Source of the DNA: Nemopilema nomurai
Lineage: Eukaryota; Cnidaria; Scyphozoa; Rhizostomeae; Rhizostomatidae
Direction of reading: 5' to 3'
Assembly (NCBI GenBank): GCA_003864495.1
Contig: ML133499.1
Coordinates: 992,001 to 1,056,000, forward strand
Length of the DNA stretch: 64,000 bases
The stretch's first letter is position 1, and each line of letters begins with the position of its first letter. Under the pieces are notes generated by a model, which made no database searches, was not told where the DNA came from, and saw only the letters and a program-made list of their open reading frames with translations. Made by a program: the position numbers and the translations under genes. Shown one piece after another: positions 53,718 through 64,000 of this stretch.

Positions 53718-54285
53718 GTTTAACTTCGGTCATTAACTTTTGCATTTATCGCCTCCCTTGATCTCGCAAAAAAAACATGTTGTTCTCGCATGAAATACTG
53801 AATATTGAAAAAGCACCCTGCAGGATGACGTAGGCTTCACATGAAGCAAAAAAGATGAATTTCGACCGCCACTTTACATTGCAAAACAGAACTTGCTTTA
53901 ATGGAGCGCTGTTCTCCATATCAAAGAAACTAATTAATCTCATTTGGACGTTTGGTCCACTCTTGCCTGAGAGCCGAGAATGAATATTAATGTTAGTTTT
54001 TCTCTTTTCGCCACACAAAAAAGCTCCCGAAATGCTTTCATTTCTCTTCCGCCCAAATGGAGGAGCCGTCTTTCAATAGTTTTCGCCTATGGCCCATAAT
54101 ATATCAAATGTTTTCGTGGTTTGCCCTAGACTCAATTTCAGGATAGGAAGTGATATGTGATAGTCCCAGAAAGTCTTTAGGTGTGAGTTCTTTAGGGACT
54201 TTGGTTGTGCCCATAATCAAGGATGCTAGTTTCTTGAGATGTTTAACTTTAAGCGTAATGATGGTCATGATTCTCATGATACTCC
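53718..54285. other. Intron sequence, nothing recognised
   Basis: Unique sequence before the 66-bp minisatellite. Confidence 0.45.
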
Positions 54286-54289
54286 CATC

Positions 54290-55238
54290 TGTTCACTTAA
54301 TACTGGATTCTATTCGTACCGGGTTCCTTACCCAATCTGATATGATACTTTCTCCCGTTCACTTGATACCGGATCCTATTCGTACCGGGTTTCTTACCCA
54401 ATTCAACATGATACCTTCTCCCGTTCACATGATACCGGATTCTATTCGTACCGGGTTCCTTACCCAATTCAACATGATACCTTCTCCCGTTCACATGATA
54501 CCGGATTCTATTCGTACCGGGTTCCTTACCCAATTCAACATGATACCTTCTCCCGTTCACTTGATACCGGATCCTATTCGTACCAGATTTCTTACCCAAT
54601 TCAACATATTACTTTCTCCCGTACACATAATACCGGATTCTATTGGTACCGGGTTCCTTACCCAAATTGATATGTTACTTTCTCCCGTTCACACCATACC
54701 TGATTTTATTCGTACCGGATTTCTTACCCAATTCAACATGATACCTTCTCCCGTTCACATGATACCGGATTCTATTCGTCCGGGTTCCTTACCCAATTCA
54801 ACATGATACCTTCTCCCGTTTTCGTACCGGGTTCCTTACCCAATGCAACATATTACTTTCTCCCGTTCAGATGATAGCGGATTCTATTCGTACCGGATTC
54901 CTTACCCAATTTGATATGTTACTTTCTCCCGTTCAGATGATACCGGATTCTATTCGTCCGGGCTCCTTACCCAATTCAACATGATACCTTCTCCCGTTTT
55001 CGTACCGGGTTCCTTACCCAATGCAACATATTACTTTCTCCCGTTCACATGATACCGGATTCTATTCGTACCGGGTTCCTTACCCAATTTGATATGTTAC
55101 TTTCTCCCGTTCACATGATACCGGATTCTATTCGTACCGGGTTCCTTACCCAATTCAACATATTACTTTCTCCCGTTCACATGATACCGGATTCTATTCG
55201 TACCGGGTTCCTTACCCAATTCAACATGATACAAAGCA
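54290..55238. repeat. 66-bp minisatellite in a centrobin-like intron
   Basis: About 14 units containing TCTCCCGTTCACATGATACC, GGATTCTATTCGTACCGGGT and TCCTTACCCAATTCAACATG. Several units are truncated (CTCCCGTTTTCGTACCGGG at about 54815 and 54990). At 22 codons per unit it yields open frames on both strands that are not genes. Confidence 0.95.
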
Positions 55239-55463
55239 TTATCTGCCTTTGATATTATTGGCGTTTATGTACATGCCACTCCGTAACAAAAAAACTCTCA
55301 AACCCAGATATCATAAGAGTAGAATTACCAGCATGAGGCATTTGCAATTGTAGCTCTAAGTGATAGAGAAAATATAATTAAAAGTAAATACTTGAAGCGA
55401 AATGCACCGCATTGTATGCCAACACCATAAATTTGTAATGACTTGTTTTTTGAATTTCCTCAG

Positions 55464-55541
55464 TTTAACAAGAAAATAAATATTATTCAAGAAGAAATCC
55501 AGAAGACAGAGTCTCAATTGAAAAGGACGCACAAGGAACAG
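55464..55541 (+). CDS. CNTROB: Centrobin-like gene, coiled-coil exon
   Basis: Acceptor TTTCCTCAG, 78 bases (26 codons, phase 0 to 0), donor GTTCGC. Ends with QLKRTHKEQ, a segment that fits vertebrate centrobin in register with the next exon. Confidence 0.75.
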
Positions 55542-56224
55542 GTTCGCTCTTTCACAGCTCGTATGATTTATTTGCTCCTGTCGGACACGTCATTTGAGAC
55601 TCGGCGTGCTCTACTGCAACGAAACAGAATAGGGAGATGCAGAAAAAAGACACTGGCTTTTGTTGTTGTTATGTTGTTTTGTACGCAGGCGCAGAACTTG
55701 AAAACGAGGTTAGCCAGGTCCATTTCTCTTAGCTCCCATTGTGGTCTCAGTGCAAAGACGAGGTTAGCCTTGTTAGGCTTGGGTAGCATTTCTGCATCCT
55801 TAGAACTGCTTTTCATAATGGTTATCTCGTACGCAAGAAGAAGAAGAAGAAGGTATAAATAGCTTGATAACAACAGCAACAATGTCATAAGACCCAAAAC
55901 CTAGCATCATCCAACGATTGGGTCCATTTGCTATGGGAATGTCAAGAGACATCTTTATCTTGCCTCTTTCTAGTGCACTGTCTCTCAGTACTAGTCCCAA
56001 AAAATATGTTGATTGTCTTCCACATTTGGGTTTTTGGACAGACTCCCTTTGGTTACAATCGCAATTTGAAGCGAGGCTGGTGGGAGATTTGATTAATGTC
56101 AGTGCTCTACACACATTCCTTCCACGTGATCGAATTCAGGAAACCACGTGTTGGTAGGTGTATTTGCAGTGGTAACGTACAGCTTGTATCTCCAAGATAA
56201 GGTCAACATTTCTTTTCTTTTTAG
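55542..56224. other. Intron sequence
   Basis: Only chance frames. A Ser/Leu-rich frame on the minus strand comes from an AAGAAGAAG stretch near 55840. Confidence 0.45.
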
Positions 56225-56287
56225 ATTCTTGAATTGAATCAACACCATAAGGATGATCTTGAGTTGCAGCTGAGAAGATTTCACGAG
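56225..56287 (+). CDS. CNTROB: Centrobin-like gene, coiled-coil exon
   Basis: Acceptor TTTCTTTTTAG, 63 bases (21 codons, phase 0 to 0), donor GTATTT. Product ILELNQHHKDDLELQLRRF and on. Confidence 0.75.
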
Positions 56288-56786
56288 GTATTTGTTGGCA
56301 TTGCTTCTAAGAAATGCCAGTTGAGGCATGTTGGCAACTTCAGGCTGCTTGAAAAGTCTGAACCACTCAACACCTTTCTGTTTGTTTTCAATGTTTGTTG
56401 TGAATGTGAATTCATTGTAATCTGATTTCGAAATCATTTCTTCTTTTTGCATTGAATTCTAAACACTATGGAGTCACGAATTATATTTTAGTATCAAATG
56501 AATCGATACCCTTTTTCATATTGCTACAATAAGTCTTCAATCGAAATTTTCTTATGTAAGCTGATTATAATTATGAACTGTTTGCTTGATTACAAATAGA
56601 AGTTTAATGTTTGATGGATTAATATCATTTTCGCTTATTACTATACTATAAAAATGTCTTTATATTTAAGTTAATATTGATGCTTTATTAATTGTTATAT
56701 TGAAATTCTATCATCGCCTCGGCTGCACACAATATTTTCCATTTTTCTACTCCATTCATGCATATTGAATTTCCCCTTTTATTTAG

Positions 56787-56842
56787 GAGATCAACAAAAG
56801 AGAAAATCAAACAGAGATGTTAAAAAGGGATTTCGAGACGAG
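56787..56842 (+). CDS. CNTROB: Centrobin-like gene, coiled-coil exon
   Basis: Acceptor TTTATTTAG, 56 bases, donor GTTTGT. Phase 0 to 2, so the last codon is completed by the exon at 57321. Confidence 0.72.
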
Positions 56843-57320
56843 GTTTGTAATTTTTTCACAACTTTCTATCTTCAAGAGTCAGTGAGAGGCGCTCGCACTT
56901 ATTTTTTGTCGTTTCGTGTAAACTCAACAGCAAGATCAATTTTGGCAGGTTTTATAATGGCTACTGGACACGAAATTCTTCCTATACAAAGGTCACTTAT
57001 TGTAGCAAAATATTTGAAAGCTTAATTTTTTAACGTCATTTTTGGAGGCAGTGTTTATATTCTGTGAAGGCTATTCCTGCATTCGTAAATGAACATCTAT
57101 GACGCATCATCCTAGAACACGATATCAAGTGGAAAGTTTCTTTATACACCACTCTATACATACCTGGTATGTTTCGACTAGGCACTCATTTCCAGCATTC
57201 GCAGCTCAGTAAACAGGGAGCCATCCAAGAGCGGATTGCTAGCGTGGTATTGAAAGTATGGATCGTTTATATCCCTATTTTCTCTCAAATTTGATGTTAT
57301 GGCTCTTGTGTTTTTTGTAG

Positions 57321-57386
57321 GCTTTCTGAAGCTGAAGAAGAAATGCAAGAGCTGCGAGAATCAAAGACGAAACTGGAGGCCCAAAG
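57321..57386 (+). CDS. CNTROB: Centrobin-like gene, coiled-coil exon
   Basis: Acceptor TTTTTTGTAG, 66 bases, donor GTCAGC. Phase 2 to 2. Product LSEAEEEMQELRESKTKLEA. Confidence 0.75.
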
Positions 57387-57900
57387 GTCAGCTTTTGGCT
57401 TGATCAGTACGAAGGATTTCCTATTGACAAAAATAAATGTTTGCACTTCCATCTAGTGTTAGACATTTGTTTTTCTCTAACCTTATTTACTATTAAAGTT
57501 TGTCAGTACTTTAAATTGGTAGAAGCACTTGTGCTCTCTTCACGTCTACATTCTAATCTGAAGTTGCCATGCCCATTTCTCCTTATTTAAAAAACCGAGT
57601 AGCTTGTCCTTTCGAAAGTGGTTGACCAGCTTTAAGAATTTCGTACCCTATCCTTCCCTTGGTTCGTAATTTTGAGTTCACTGTAAAGAGCCGCAAAGAA
57701 CAGTGACATTTTGAAAGATGATTACATGTCTTCCAATTTTAAGTTTACTATCTAAACAGAGGTTGATTACAAGCAACTTATAACAAACAAATGCTAACTA
57801 GAATTTTAAGCAATTATCTGGTAAGTCTTCCTTTGCTTCTTTAATCTGAAAACTGTTCTGTGTTTACGTGCATTCTGGGTTTTACTCATTGGATTTCCAG

Positions 57901-58006
57901 GAAAGAACTAACCCGCCGCTTACAGTCGCTTATGCAGCAGCATATTCAGGAAGCAGTCTCGCTTATCAATGTGGACGGGGGTACACAAACGCCTTTCTCC
58001 CAACAG
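57901..58006 (+). CDS. CNTROB: Centrobin-like gene, end of coiled coil
   Basis: Acceptor GGATTTCCAG, 106 bases, phase 2 to 0, donor GTATGA. It contains KELTRRLQSLMQQHIQEA, the best single match to the conserved end of the centrobin coil in my memory. Low-complexity sequence follows. Confidence 0.78.
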
Positions 58007-58585
58007 GTATGAGGATTCAAAGACACTATTAAGTTTAAAACATTTGCTCCAAAGTGCAGAATAAAATATCAAGTTACGATGTTAAGTGAATGTGTTCGCT
58101 TGTTAACTGTAAAAATTGGATGCCTTTCTTAAGGGTATCCAATTTCCAGTTTCAATTTTTTCGAGTAAGCATTCATGTGTACTGTGATTTTATAGTTGCG
58201 ATACCCGTAGTAAGTATCCTATGCAAGTTACATTTGGTTGCTGGTGCGCAAAACATCGAGCGAAATAGCTGGATTGATTACTGTTAGTGATTATGTTTAA
58301 TGGCTTTAGTTAATGATTAGAATCAGTGATTAGGACTGACGATGGTAATTATTGATTATGATTTGCGATTATGATTAGTGATTGTAGTTAGCGATCATGG
58401 TCATTAATTTTAATTGCTGATTTTGTTTGGTGATTACGATAAGTGATTTTGATTGCTGATTATTCTCGTTGATTAAGACTTGTGCTGAACTCTAACTAAA
58501 TTTATTTGTATGATGATTTCGAACTTAGCAGCCTATCATCGCGAACTCCAACACTGCACTTTACAGATACAATTGTATCTTTCAG

Positions 58586-59137
58586 CCCACAGGATCTATT
58601 GGCCAGTATGTATTCAAGGACAACATGATAATGCATCCTTTTAACATGGGAAAAATCTCTGGTACAAGCCCCCTGTCTTCCACTGTGACTGAACCAACGG
58701 AAGAAGTGACGCTTAGAGGCAGTACCAGTGGCATTCAGTCTAGAGCATACCACCCTTCTATGGAACCAAGCAGACTGCACGGGGGGAACTCTACAACGGC
58801 GAGAGGTATGCAAGACCAAGAAAGCCTGGCAGCACTGTTCGAATCAGGGGGTAACAGTAAACTAGATCGCTGGCTCGGAGCATCGAGTATAGGCCTCGAA
58901 CAAAGAGACTTGGTTGACAGTTTCTCGTTACGCGAACAGCAATTCCAATCTGGTCTGCAGAGTCTCAGCGACAAGTTGCGACTCACTCGAAACGGTTTCG
59001 ACGGGAACGAGGAAGCCCTGGAGCAGAAGCCTGAACTGCATGATGGGAACCAGCGTCATGGGAAGAAGGAAAAAGAAACAGAGGAATTGGACAACTGGCA
59101 TCAAATTCAACAACTTCTCAATGATAGATTAGACGAG
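58586..59137 (+). CDS. CNTROB: Centrobin-like gene, large 184-codon exon
   Basis: Acceptor TATCTTTCAG, 552 bases, phase 0 to 0, donor GTAAGC. Mostly polar, Ser/Gly-rich and probably disordered, with a short coil near the end (WHQIQQLLNDRLDE). No known domain recognised. Confidence 0.75.
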
Positions 59138-59939
59138 GTAAGCTATTTGATGACCTCTTTCGTGCAGCCTGTCTGTATTGGAAAATCTGGGACTGTGAAA
59201 AGATAGGACTCTAACCCAAGTAATCTTTTCTCTCTCTTAAATTTCGTAAAGGTGTTAAAAGTGTTAATATTGGCTATGTTTGGTTATTACTTGCAACAAC
59301 AGTATTTTCAAATGTGAAGATTCTTGCACACAATTTGGCTGATCGCCTTATTTATTTGATCGATTGATTTAAGGGGTGACATTTACTTTACGGCCTTTTA
59401 CCTTCACATCAATTGTTTGTAGCACTGAAGCATGATTTCCATCATTAATATTTGCATCAGCGGATTTGATTTTCAATCACAATGATTGATCGACCAGTTG
59501 ATCTTCAATAGCAATCATTTCTTATAAAATATTGTTTTTAATATCAATTGAAGCTAATATAATACAACAATAATTGTAATTAAATTACCTTTTCGTCCGA
59601 CACTCCTCAAAGTATGCAAACATCGGAAAATGACCAAAAGTTGATACAATTAATAGCCAGTCGTGGATCGAAAATAATAGAGAGTTATGAGAAAGTCACT
59701 TGCTCTTTTTATCACCCTCTAGTGCTTTCGAGTTTTGTACCACAAGGCACTTGTTCAAATTTAATAGTAAGCGGAAATCATATTAGTAAAGGTAATTATG
59801 CACAATCAAATACACGATCGAAGTGATGGAATCCATGTAGCTTGTCGTGCCTTTTTGAGTAAGGCATTTCACACTCAACTGGGTGTCTTCATGCTGCGAA
59901 CTGCACTCTCGTGAACTGAAGATATTCATCCTTCGATAG
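59138..59939. other. Intron with a copy of the foldback family at 59594-59760
   Basis: 59594 carries TTCGTCCGACACTCCTCAAA and GTATGCAAACATCGG, inverted relative to the arms at 184-222 and 417-458. Further shared words follow (AATAGCCAGT; CACCCTCTAGTG at 59721). Confidence 0.55.
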
Positions 59940-60007
59940 GTAGCTCCAGAAGAGGAGTCACGTGCTCAAACAGAATCCAGAACACGTGGGCATCCTACTG
60001 ATCAGCA
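59940..60007 (+). CDS. CNTROB: Centrobin-like gene, exon
   Basis: Acceptor CTTCGATAG, 68 bases (phase 0 to 2), donor GTAAGT. Product VAPEEESRAQTESRTRGH. Its phase is the one required by the next exon, which supports the call. Confidence 0.6.
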
Positions 60008-60807
60008 GTAAGTGTAGTTCGAAATGCATCCCGTGGTTTCATCTGAGGGAAATATATGAAGCACTCACTTCAGACACACTTCAATGTACATAGCACACAC
60101 TTCAGACACTTTAGCTGTTACAAGTCCCCCTTTTTCGTACAAGTGCACTGAGCTTTTAAGGGGCAGCAATTGGGTTAAAGGTCTTTCCATATGCTTACCC
60201 TCCCCGCTTTGCATTTGCCCCTTAAAAAGAAAATGAAAGTGGCTCAAGTTTTTTTTTGCATCAGCAGAGCTATCAATTGCTATTCGGTGGCCCCCTAGAG
60301 CGATGTTTTGTGATTCGCTATGTTAGGCTCTCTGCATATGGATCTGCAATCGTCCCCCTTTTTGGTAATGCCCTATATTTGTTCCTTATAGTTCTTTAAT
60401 ACTTGATGTTGATGCGGGAATCCTAGAAGTGAAAGATCACGATGTATAAAAAGAAATAAAGCAGCTACTAACTGATTTTCTTACTGAATAAACGTTTCAT
60501 GTGCTGCCTACATCGAATGAGCTTACAAAAATCCCGCCGGTTTTTCTGTCTGGGTCACGGTACCACGAGGCCAATTTCTTTCTGCCTTTTGCCTATATAG
60601 CATATTGTAACTAGGTACCCATTTTCATGAACTATTAGCCTTGCCTTGGACTTGCGTTCAGGTCGCAGAAAAAGTAACCAAACCAGTTATCCGGGCCTTC
60701 TTCAGTATTTCTTAAAAAATGTCACTTTTCGCCAATCCATATATGATATCATGCCAAATCACGCTCTTCATTTCGGTTGTCGTTTCAATCAATTCTCTCT
60801 ATTCTAG
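60008..60807. other. Intron with a small hairpin
   Basis: CTTTTAAGGGGCAGC near 60152 and GCCCCTTAAAAAG near 60218 form an inverted repeat. No other feature recognised. Confidence 0.4.
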
Positions 60808-60898
60808 CACTGGTACCCCTACTATCAATACATCGTCGAATGAAGAACTTGATACCGAAGAGTCGCGCCAGACGAAGCTGACGTCATTGATAAAAAAG
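60808..60898 (+). CDS. CNTROB: Centrobin-like gene, exon
   Basis: Acceptor CTATTCTAG, 91 bases, phase 2 to 0, donor GTATGG. Product polar: TINTSSNEELDTEESRQTK. Confidence 0.7.
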
Positions 60899-61124
60899 GT
60901 ATGGTAAAACAGAACACTGCAATTTAGTCGAATCAAAAATTATGCCTGGCATTCCACATTTCAAGTTTCCATTTACCCTTTCATATCTTCATCTCCCTAG
61001 CGTCTACCTTTCGTGGATGTCACTTTGAATAGAATGTTTTCTTGTTTACGATTTGACTTTTTGTAGATTAGGGTATTTGTTAAGTTTGATATAATATTGT
61101 TTGCTTTTATTCGAATATGAACAG

Positions 61125-61224
61125 TTGCTGAACAAATCGCCTGGCAACCCAACAGATGATGATGATGATGATTATTATGAGGAGAGGTCAGAGATACCTC
61201 CCCATCGCAGTGAAATTCAAATGG
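61125..61224 (+). CDS. CNTROB: Centrobin-like gene, exon with poly-Asp
   Basis: Acceptor ATGAACAG (weak pyrimidine tract), 100 bases, phase 0 to 1, donor GTACGC. A short in-frame GAT run encodes six Asp followed by Tyr-Tyr-Glu-Glu. Confidence 0.65.
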
Positions 61225-61613
61225 GTACGCTCTAATTGCTTCTAGAAGATGAAACTTTTGAATATTTGCATGCCTGTGTTCTCCTGCCTTCAAAACGAAC
61301 ACACAGCTTTCACGCGGCTGAAATTTGGGTTTCTCAATTTTTTCTTTTTCCTTTCAAGTGATCTCTGGCTGTTTCATCTTCCTCTTACCTCTTTGCAAAT
61401 TCCATACCAATTTCTAAGAAAAAAGCTCATAGAATAGAAAAGAGGTCTGAAAATCTTTAGCGCGAGTTGACAGTACTCTGAAGGAATAACTCTCTGCGTG
61501 ATGCATTTGTGATGCGCAGGAAAACCGCGGGAAGAGACGGAACTGCATAAGCCTTGTGCCGTGCTACATATCTTTCATTGTTACTTTCAAGACTGTTACA
61601 ACATCGTTGGCAG

Positions 61614-61804
61614 TTGACAATAAAGGTACTTCTAGGAAGACGTCGGATTGTTTTTCTAAGAAATCATTCTCTTCTCCAGCGCGACAGGTCGAAAGAAACA
61701 TACATGCAATGCGACTGGCCAATCAGCAGCAAGAGATGCAACTAAAGTCACTTCCGGTCGGCTCTGACTCAGTCTCTAAAGACCTAGCAAAGGCCGTTCT
61801 GAAG
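61614..61804 (+). CDS. CNTROB: Centrobin-like gene, exon
   Basis: 191 bases, phase 1 to 0. The acceptor CGTTGGCAG is chosen because it is the only one nearby that completes the phase-1 codon left by the previous exon. Donor GTAGGC. Basic and Ser-rich, then a helix around MRLANQQQEMQLKS. Confidence 0.68.
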
Positions 61805-62051
61805 GTAGGCCACTTTATGGTGACTTACAATCTAACATTGTTTTGCAATGAAAACTTTGAGACTCCAATCAGCAGACTTGCATAGATGATTCTTGTGGAT
61901 GCATATTTAATCTAGTAGATACATTGCTACTTTCGAGGTAAAGATTAAATTAACAGTTTAAAGTACATATAGATAAAATTTCATCGGGCATCCATCATGG
62001 CAGCTTAATATTAATAATCTACATTTTAGTTGTTGTTGCTGTTTTTTGCAG

Positions 62052-62156
62052 ACGCCAACTCAAGCTCCAAGAACAAACTCTTTGGGTTTTGCTTTCAAGA
62101 AATCTGTTTTGAAGGAGAAGCCACTCAAGCCATCGCCCGCTTCAGGCATGAATACG
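62052..62156 (+). CDS. CNTROB: Centrobin-like gene, exon
   Basis: Acceptor TTTTTTGCAG, 105 bases (35 codons, phase 0 to 0), donor GTACGT. Pro/Lys/Ser-rich. Confidence 0.72.
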
Positions 62157-62650
62157 GTACGTGCCAAAGTCTACCCATTTTTCCTATAGATAGTTAATAG
62201 ACCAATGAATCAATAGACAATAGACAGACAATTTATTGTCCTGAACGTAATTCTACGTCAGAGAAAGAGACGTTTTCAAGTTCCATTGTTTTTAACTGAA
62301 GCTATATAATTGTTGCAAAGATGAACGTCTTTTGTTTTATCATTTTATCATTAACCCTAGAAAGCAGGATTTCAATTTGATCTCTTTTGCGTTTTGTATT
62401 TTTCTCCCTTTATAGTTGCTTCTTCAAGGTAGCTGTGTTATGACTTTGTTCTCTCGTATCCGTAGCTTGAAGATGACTGATTATTTTCCATTGTTTCCAT
62501 TATCAGCGTTTTATCCTTTATTGAACTTGAAGTTCATAAAAAATTCTAAAATATCTATTCTAGTTTGTAAAACTTGTCATTTTAGAGAATTTTTTGTCAT
62601 TTGTCATTTTGTTGGTTACTCTTAACTAAATTTTCATTTTATCCAATCAG

Positions 62651-62695
62651 TGCGTATTTTCAAGCCCTGGAACTGAATTTAGGCTACCTAATGCT
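62651..62695 (+). CDS. CNTROB: Centrobin-like gene, 45-nt exon
   Basis: Acceptor ATCCAATCAG, 15 codons (CVFSSPGTEFRLPNA), donor GTAAGA. Phase 0 to 0. Confidence 0.6.
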
Positions 62696-62786
62696 GTAAG
62701 ATGCGAGACATTAATACATTGCTATTATTGGGCTAGTCATCTTGACAAAATGCTTCGATGAATGCAGGAGTTTTTGCTTTTCTTAG

Positions 62787-62953
62787 GCCTCTTCAAAGCG
62801 CAGAAATCAAGACGAGACTGCCGAAGCATCTTCCCAACACCCACGTGAACAGCAACATTGGCAAGGTTTCTTGAATGCCCTTGGGCTTGAGAAAGAAATG
62901 CCGAAGGAGGACCTGCGAGAAATCATCCAGCTGTTTTCTGCATTTCAAATGAG
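62787..62953 (+). CDS. CNTROB: Centrobin-like gene, exon
   Basis: Acceptor TTTTCTTAG, 167 bases, phase 0 to 2, donor GTGACA. A helical segment, HWQGFLNALGLEKEMPKEDL, lies in the region where vertebrate centrobin also has a late helical stretch (weak). Confidence 0.7.
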
Positions 62954-63806
62954 GTGACACTGTTTATTCTATTTCACATTAAAATTATCTTAGCAAGATA
63001 TAACAAGCGCAGGCCTCTTCTGCAAAAGAAAACTAGGACAGAATAACTGTATTTGGGAAGCCTGCGTGGAAGGAATATATTACTCCTATTCATCAACTGT
63101 TGCTACTGGAAAAGAATCATTGGCTTTTTCCGATCATTAGAAGTCGCAATATTGATCAAACATGAATAGATCCATTGATAGTCACGATATTTTTTCTGCT
63201 TTTTCTCTCTTGTTTTGGCCTTGCTTGTAATAAAAACTTCTCAAATTTCAAAGCATCTTTTGTCGTATTCTTTAAACCGTATAATAGTAACCATCATTTG
63301 CTTCAATCGAAAGATGGTATTTTTAATTGCAGATGCTTTGACATATTCAGCAGTTATTTTTTTGTACCGCCTGCCCTCGCTGCTGACCTGCAACAATACT
63401 TTCTTTCACAAGCACGTCTTATTTCCAATCAATTTTCTAATAATCTCACCCTAACTACTTCCCCTCCGTCCCTTTTTCCGCCATATCAAGTAACAATCTT
63501 TTCTATTTCATTATGGCCAATTCAATTTCAATTTCATTATGGATCATTTCTATTTCACATTGCAGTACGATAGCTTTCTGTTAAAAGGCCTCTTCTCCTT
63601 GCACTTTCATTCCAGGAAAAGGTCTAAGTGTCATGGCTCTAAAGCCCCTCACATCTACTCATGATGTAACGCAGCACTAACGATGTTTTCTGTGGCTTAA
63701 TCCTTTTGCAAGATAACTTTTAAGTAAGGGCTATGGAACGCTACGCTTACATAAAGCATTTGTATATGCTGGTGGTTTTTACACACACTTACTCCCTCTT
63801 TCGCAG
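62954..63806. other. Intron sequence
   Basis: No features recognised. Open frames here are chance. Confidence 0.45.
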
Positions 63807-64000
63807 TCAATCACAAAGGAAACAAGCTGGCAAGTCTGCAACAGAGATCCCGGATGTCGCTAGGCCTTCAAAGAGCTCCTTAGCAAAACAGCGACCAAAG
63901 TCCAACTCCCAGTGGCATCAAAAGGAGAGATCACATGTCGATGAGATTTTCTCCCGTCTTCAAAGATCTACGGGCAGTCAGAAGGAGCAAATGGCGAGAA
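63807..64000 (+). CDS. CNTROB: Centrobin-like gene, exon running off the window
   Basis: Acceptor CTCTTTCGCAG, phase 2, open to the last base. Basic, Ser/Lys/Gln-rich product with WHQKERSHVDEIFSRLQRS. The 3' end of the gene lies outside. Confidence 0.7.

Larger units (their letters stand above)
613..64000 (+). other. CNTROB: Centrobin-like (CNTROB) gene locus, partial, at least 17 exons
   Basis: A chain of short + strand exons with good splice sites encodes one long coiled coil followed by a low-complexity tail. Exon phases agree at every junction assigned: 0/0 mostly, then phase 2 at 56842, 57386 and 60007, phase 1 at 61224 and phase 2 at 62953. From memory (no search run), the block assembled from 1561-1641 and 52965-58006 follows vertebrate centrobin almost without gaps. 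Shared landmarks are a Glu-rich heptad region, a segment around LKRTHKEQILELNQHH, and the end of the coil around EAQRKELTRRLQSLMQQH. Centrobin is a daughter-centriole protein needed for centriole duplication and elongation. The 5' end lies upstream of the window, or before the first exon found, and the 3' end runs off the right edge. The gap from 1642 to 52964 would be a single 51-kb intron holding the GPCR cluster and the mobile elements. The main alternative is an unrelated coiled-coil centrosomal protein. Confidence 0.65.

Noticed and set aside
54150..54806. 218-codon frame
   Set aside because: 66-bp minisatellite reading within an intron of the centrobin-like gene.
61520..61613. Alternative exon start at acceptor GATGCGCAG
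   Set aside because: Its required phase runs into a stop before a usable donor. The acceptor at 61613 fits the phase and keeps the frame open.

Overview
The window reads as nuclear DNA of an invertebrate animal, most likely an anthozoan cnidarian (sea anemone or coral). This is inferred from short, single-exon orphan class A GPCRs of a type I associate with cnidarian expansions, AT-rich DNA full of minisatellites, small phase-0 exons of a centrosomal gene, and hAT and CR1/Rex-like remnants. No bacterial features, tRNA or rRNA genes were recognised.

Layout. (1) 1-1.7 kb: a foldback repeat and one secure (1561-1641) plus one possible (613-645) exon of a coiled-coil gene. (2) 1.7-42.6 kb: eight intronless GPCR genes of about 300 codons (two on -, five on +, one divergent on -), separated by long tandem-repeat arrays, a hAT-derived non-autonomous element (11929-13152, with 8-bp target duplication) and a decayed LINE 3' end (about 33.0-34.25 kb). 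(3) 42.77-52.71 kb: two nearly identical head-to-tail copies of a 4.6-5.4 kb mobile element. Each carries a CRESS-type Rep/SF3 helicase gene (+ strand, one frameshift per copy) converging on an intact 595-codon gene (- strand) that combines a zinc finger, a tyrosine-recombinase catalytic domain with a full R-K-H-R-H-Y set, and a TRF-like Myb domain. The dimer lies inside a GAT microsatellite. All three junctions share the hexamer TGATGA, as expected if a circle integrated by site-specific recombination. (4) 52.9-64.0 kb: sixteen further exons of the coiled-coil gene, running off the right edge.

The coiled-coil exons join in phase and, compared from memory, line up almost without gaps with vertebrate centrobin (CNTROB). 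The exon at 1561-1641 continues directly into the exon at 52965, so the GPCR cluster and the mobile dimer appear to lie inside one intron of about 51 kb.

The strongest candidate for an undescribed system is the Rep plus tyrosine-recombinase element. If circularised, it would have a CRESS-virus-like ambisense layout: two divergent TATA promoters around a roughly 620-bp region with five 8-bp iterons and the att junction, and two tandem-repeat blocks where the genes converge. Rep keeps its helicase motifs, but the HUH endonuclease motifs look degenerate, so the recombinase may supply the DNA cutting.
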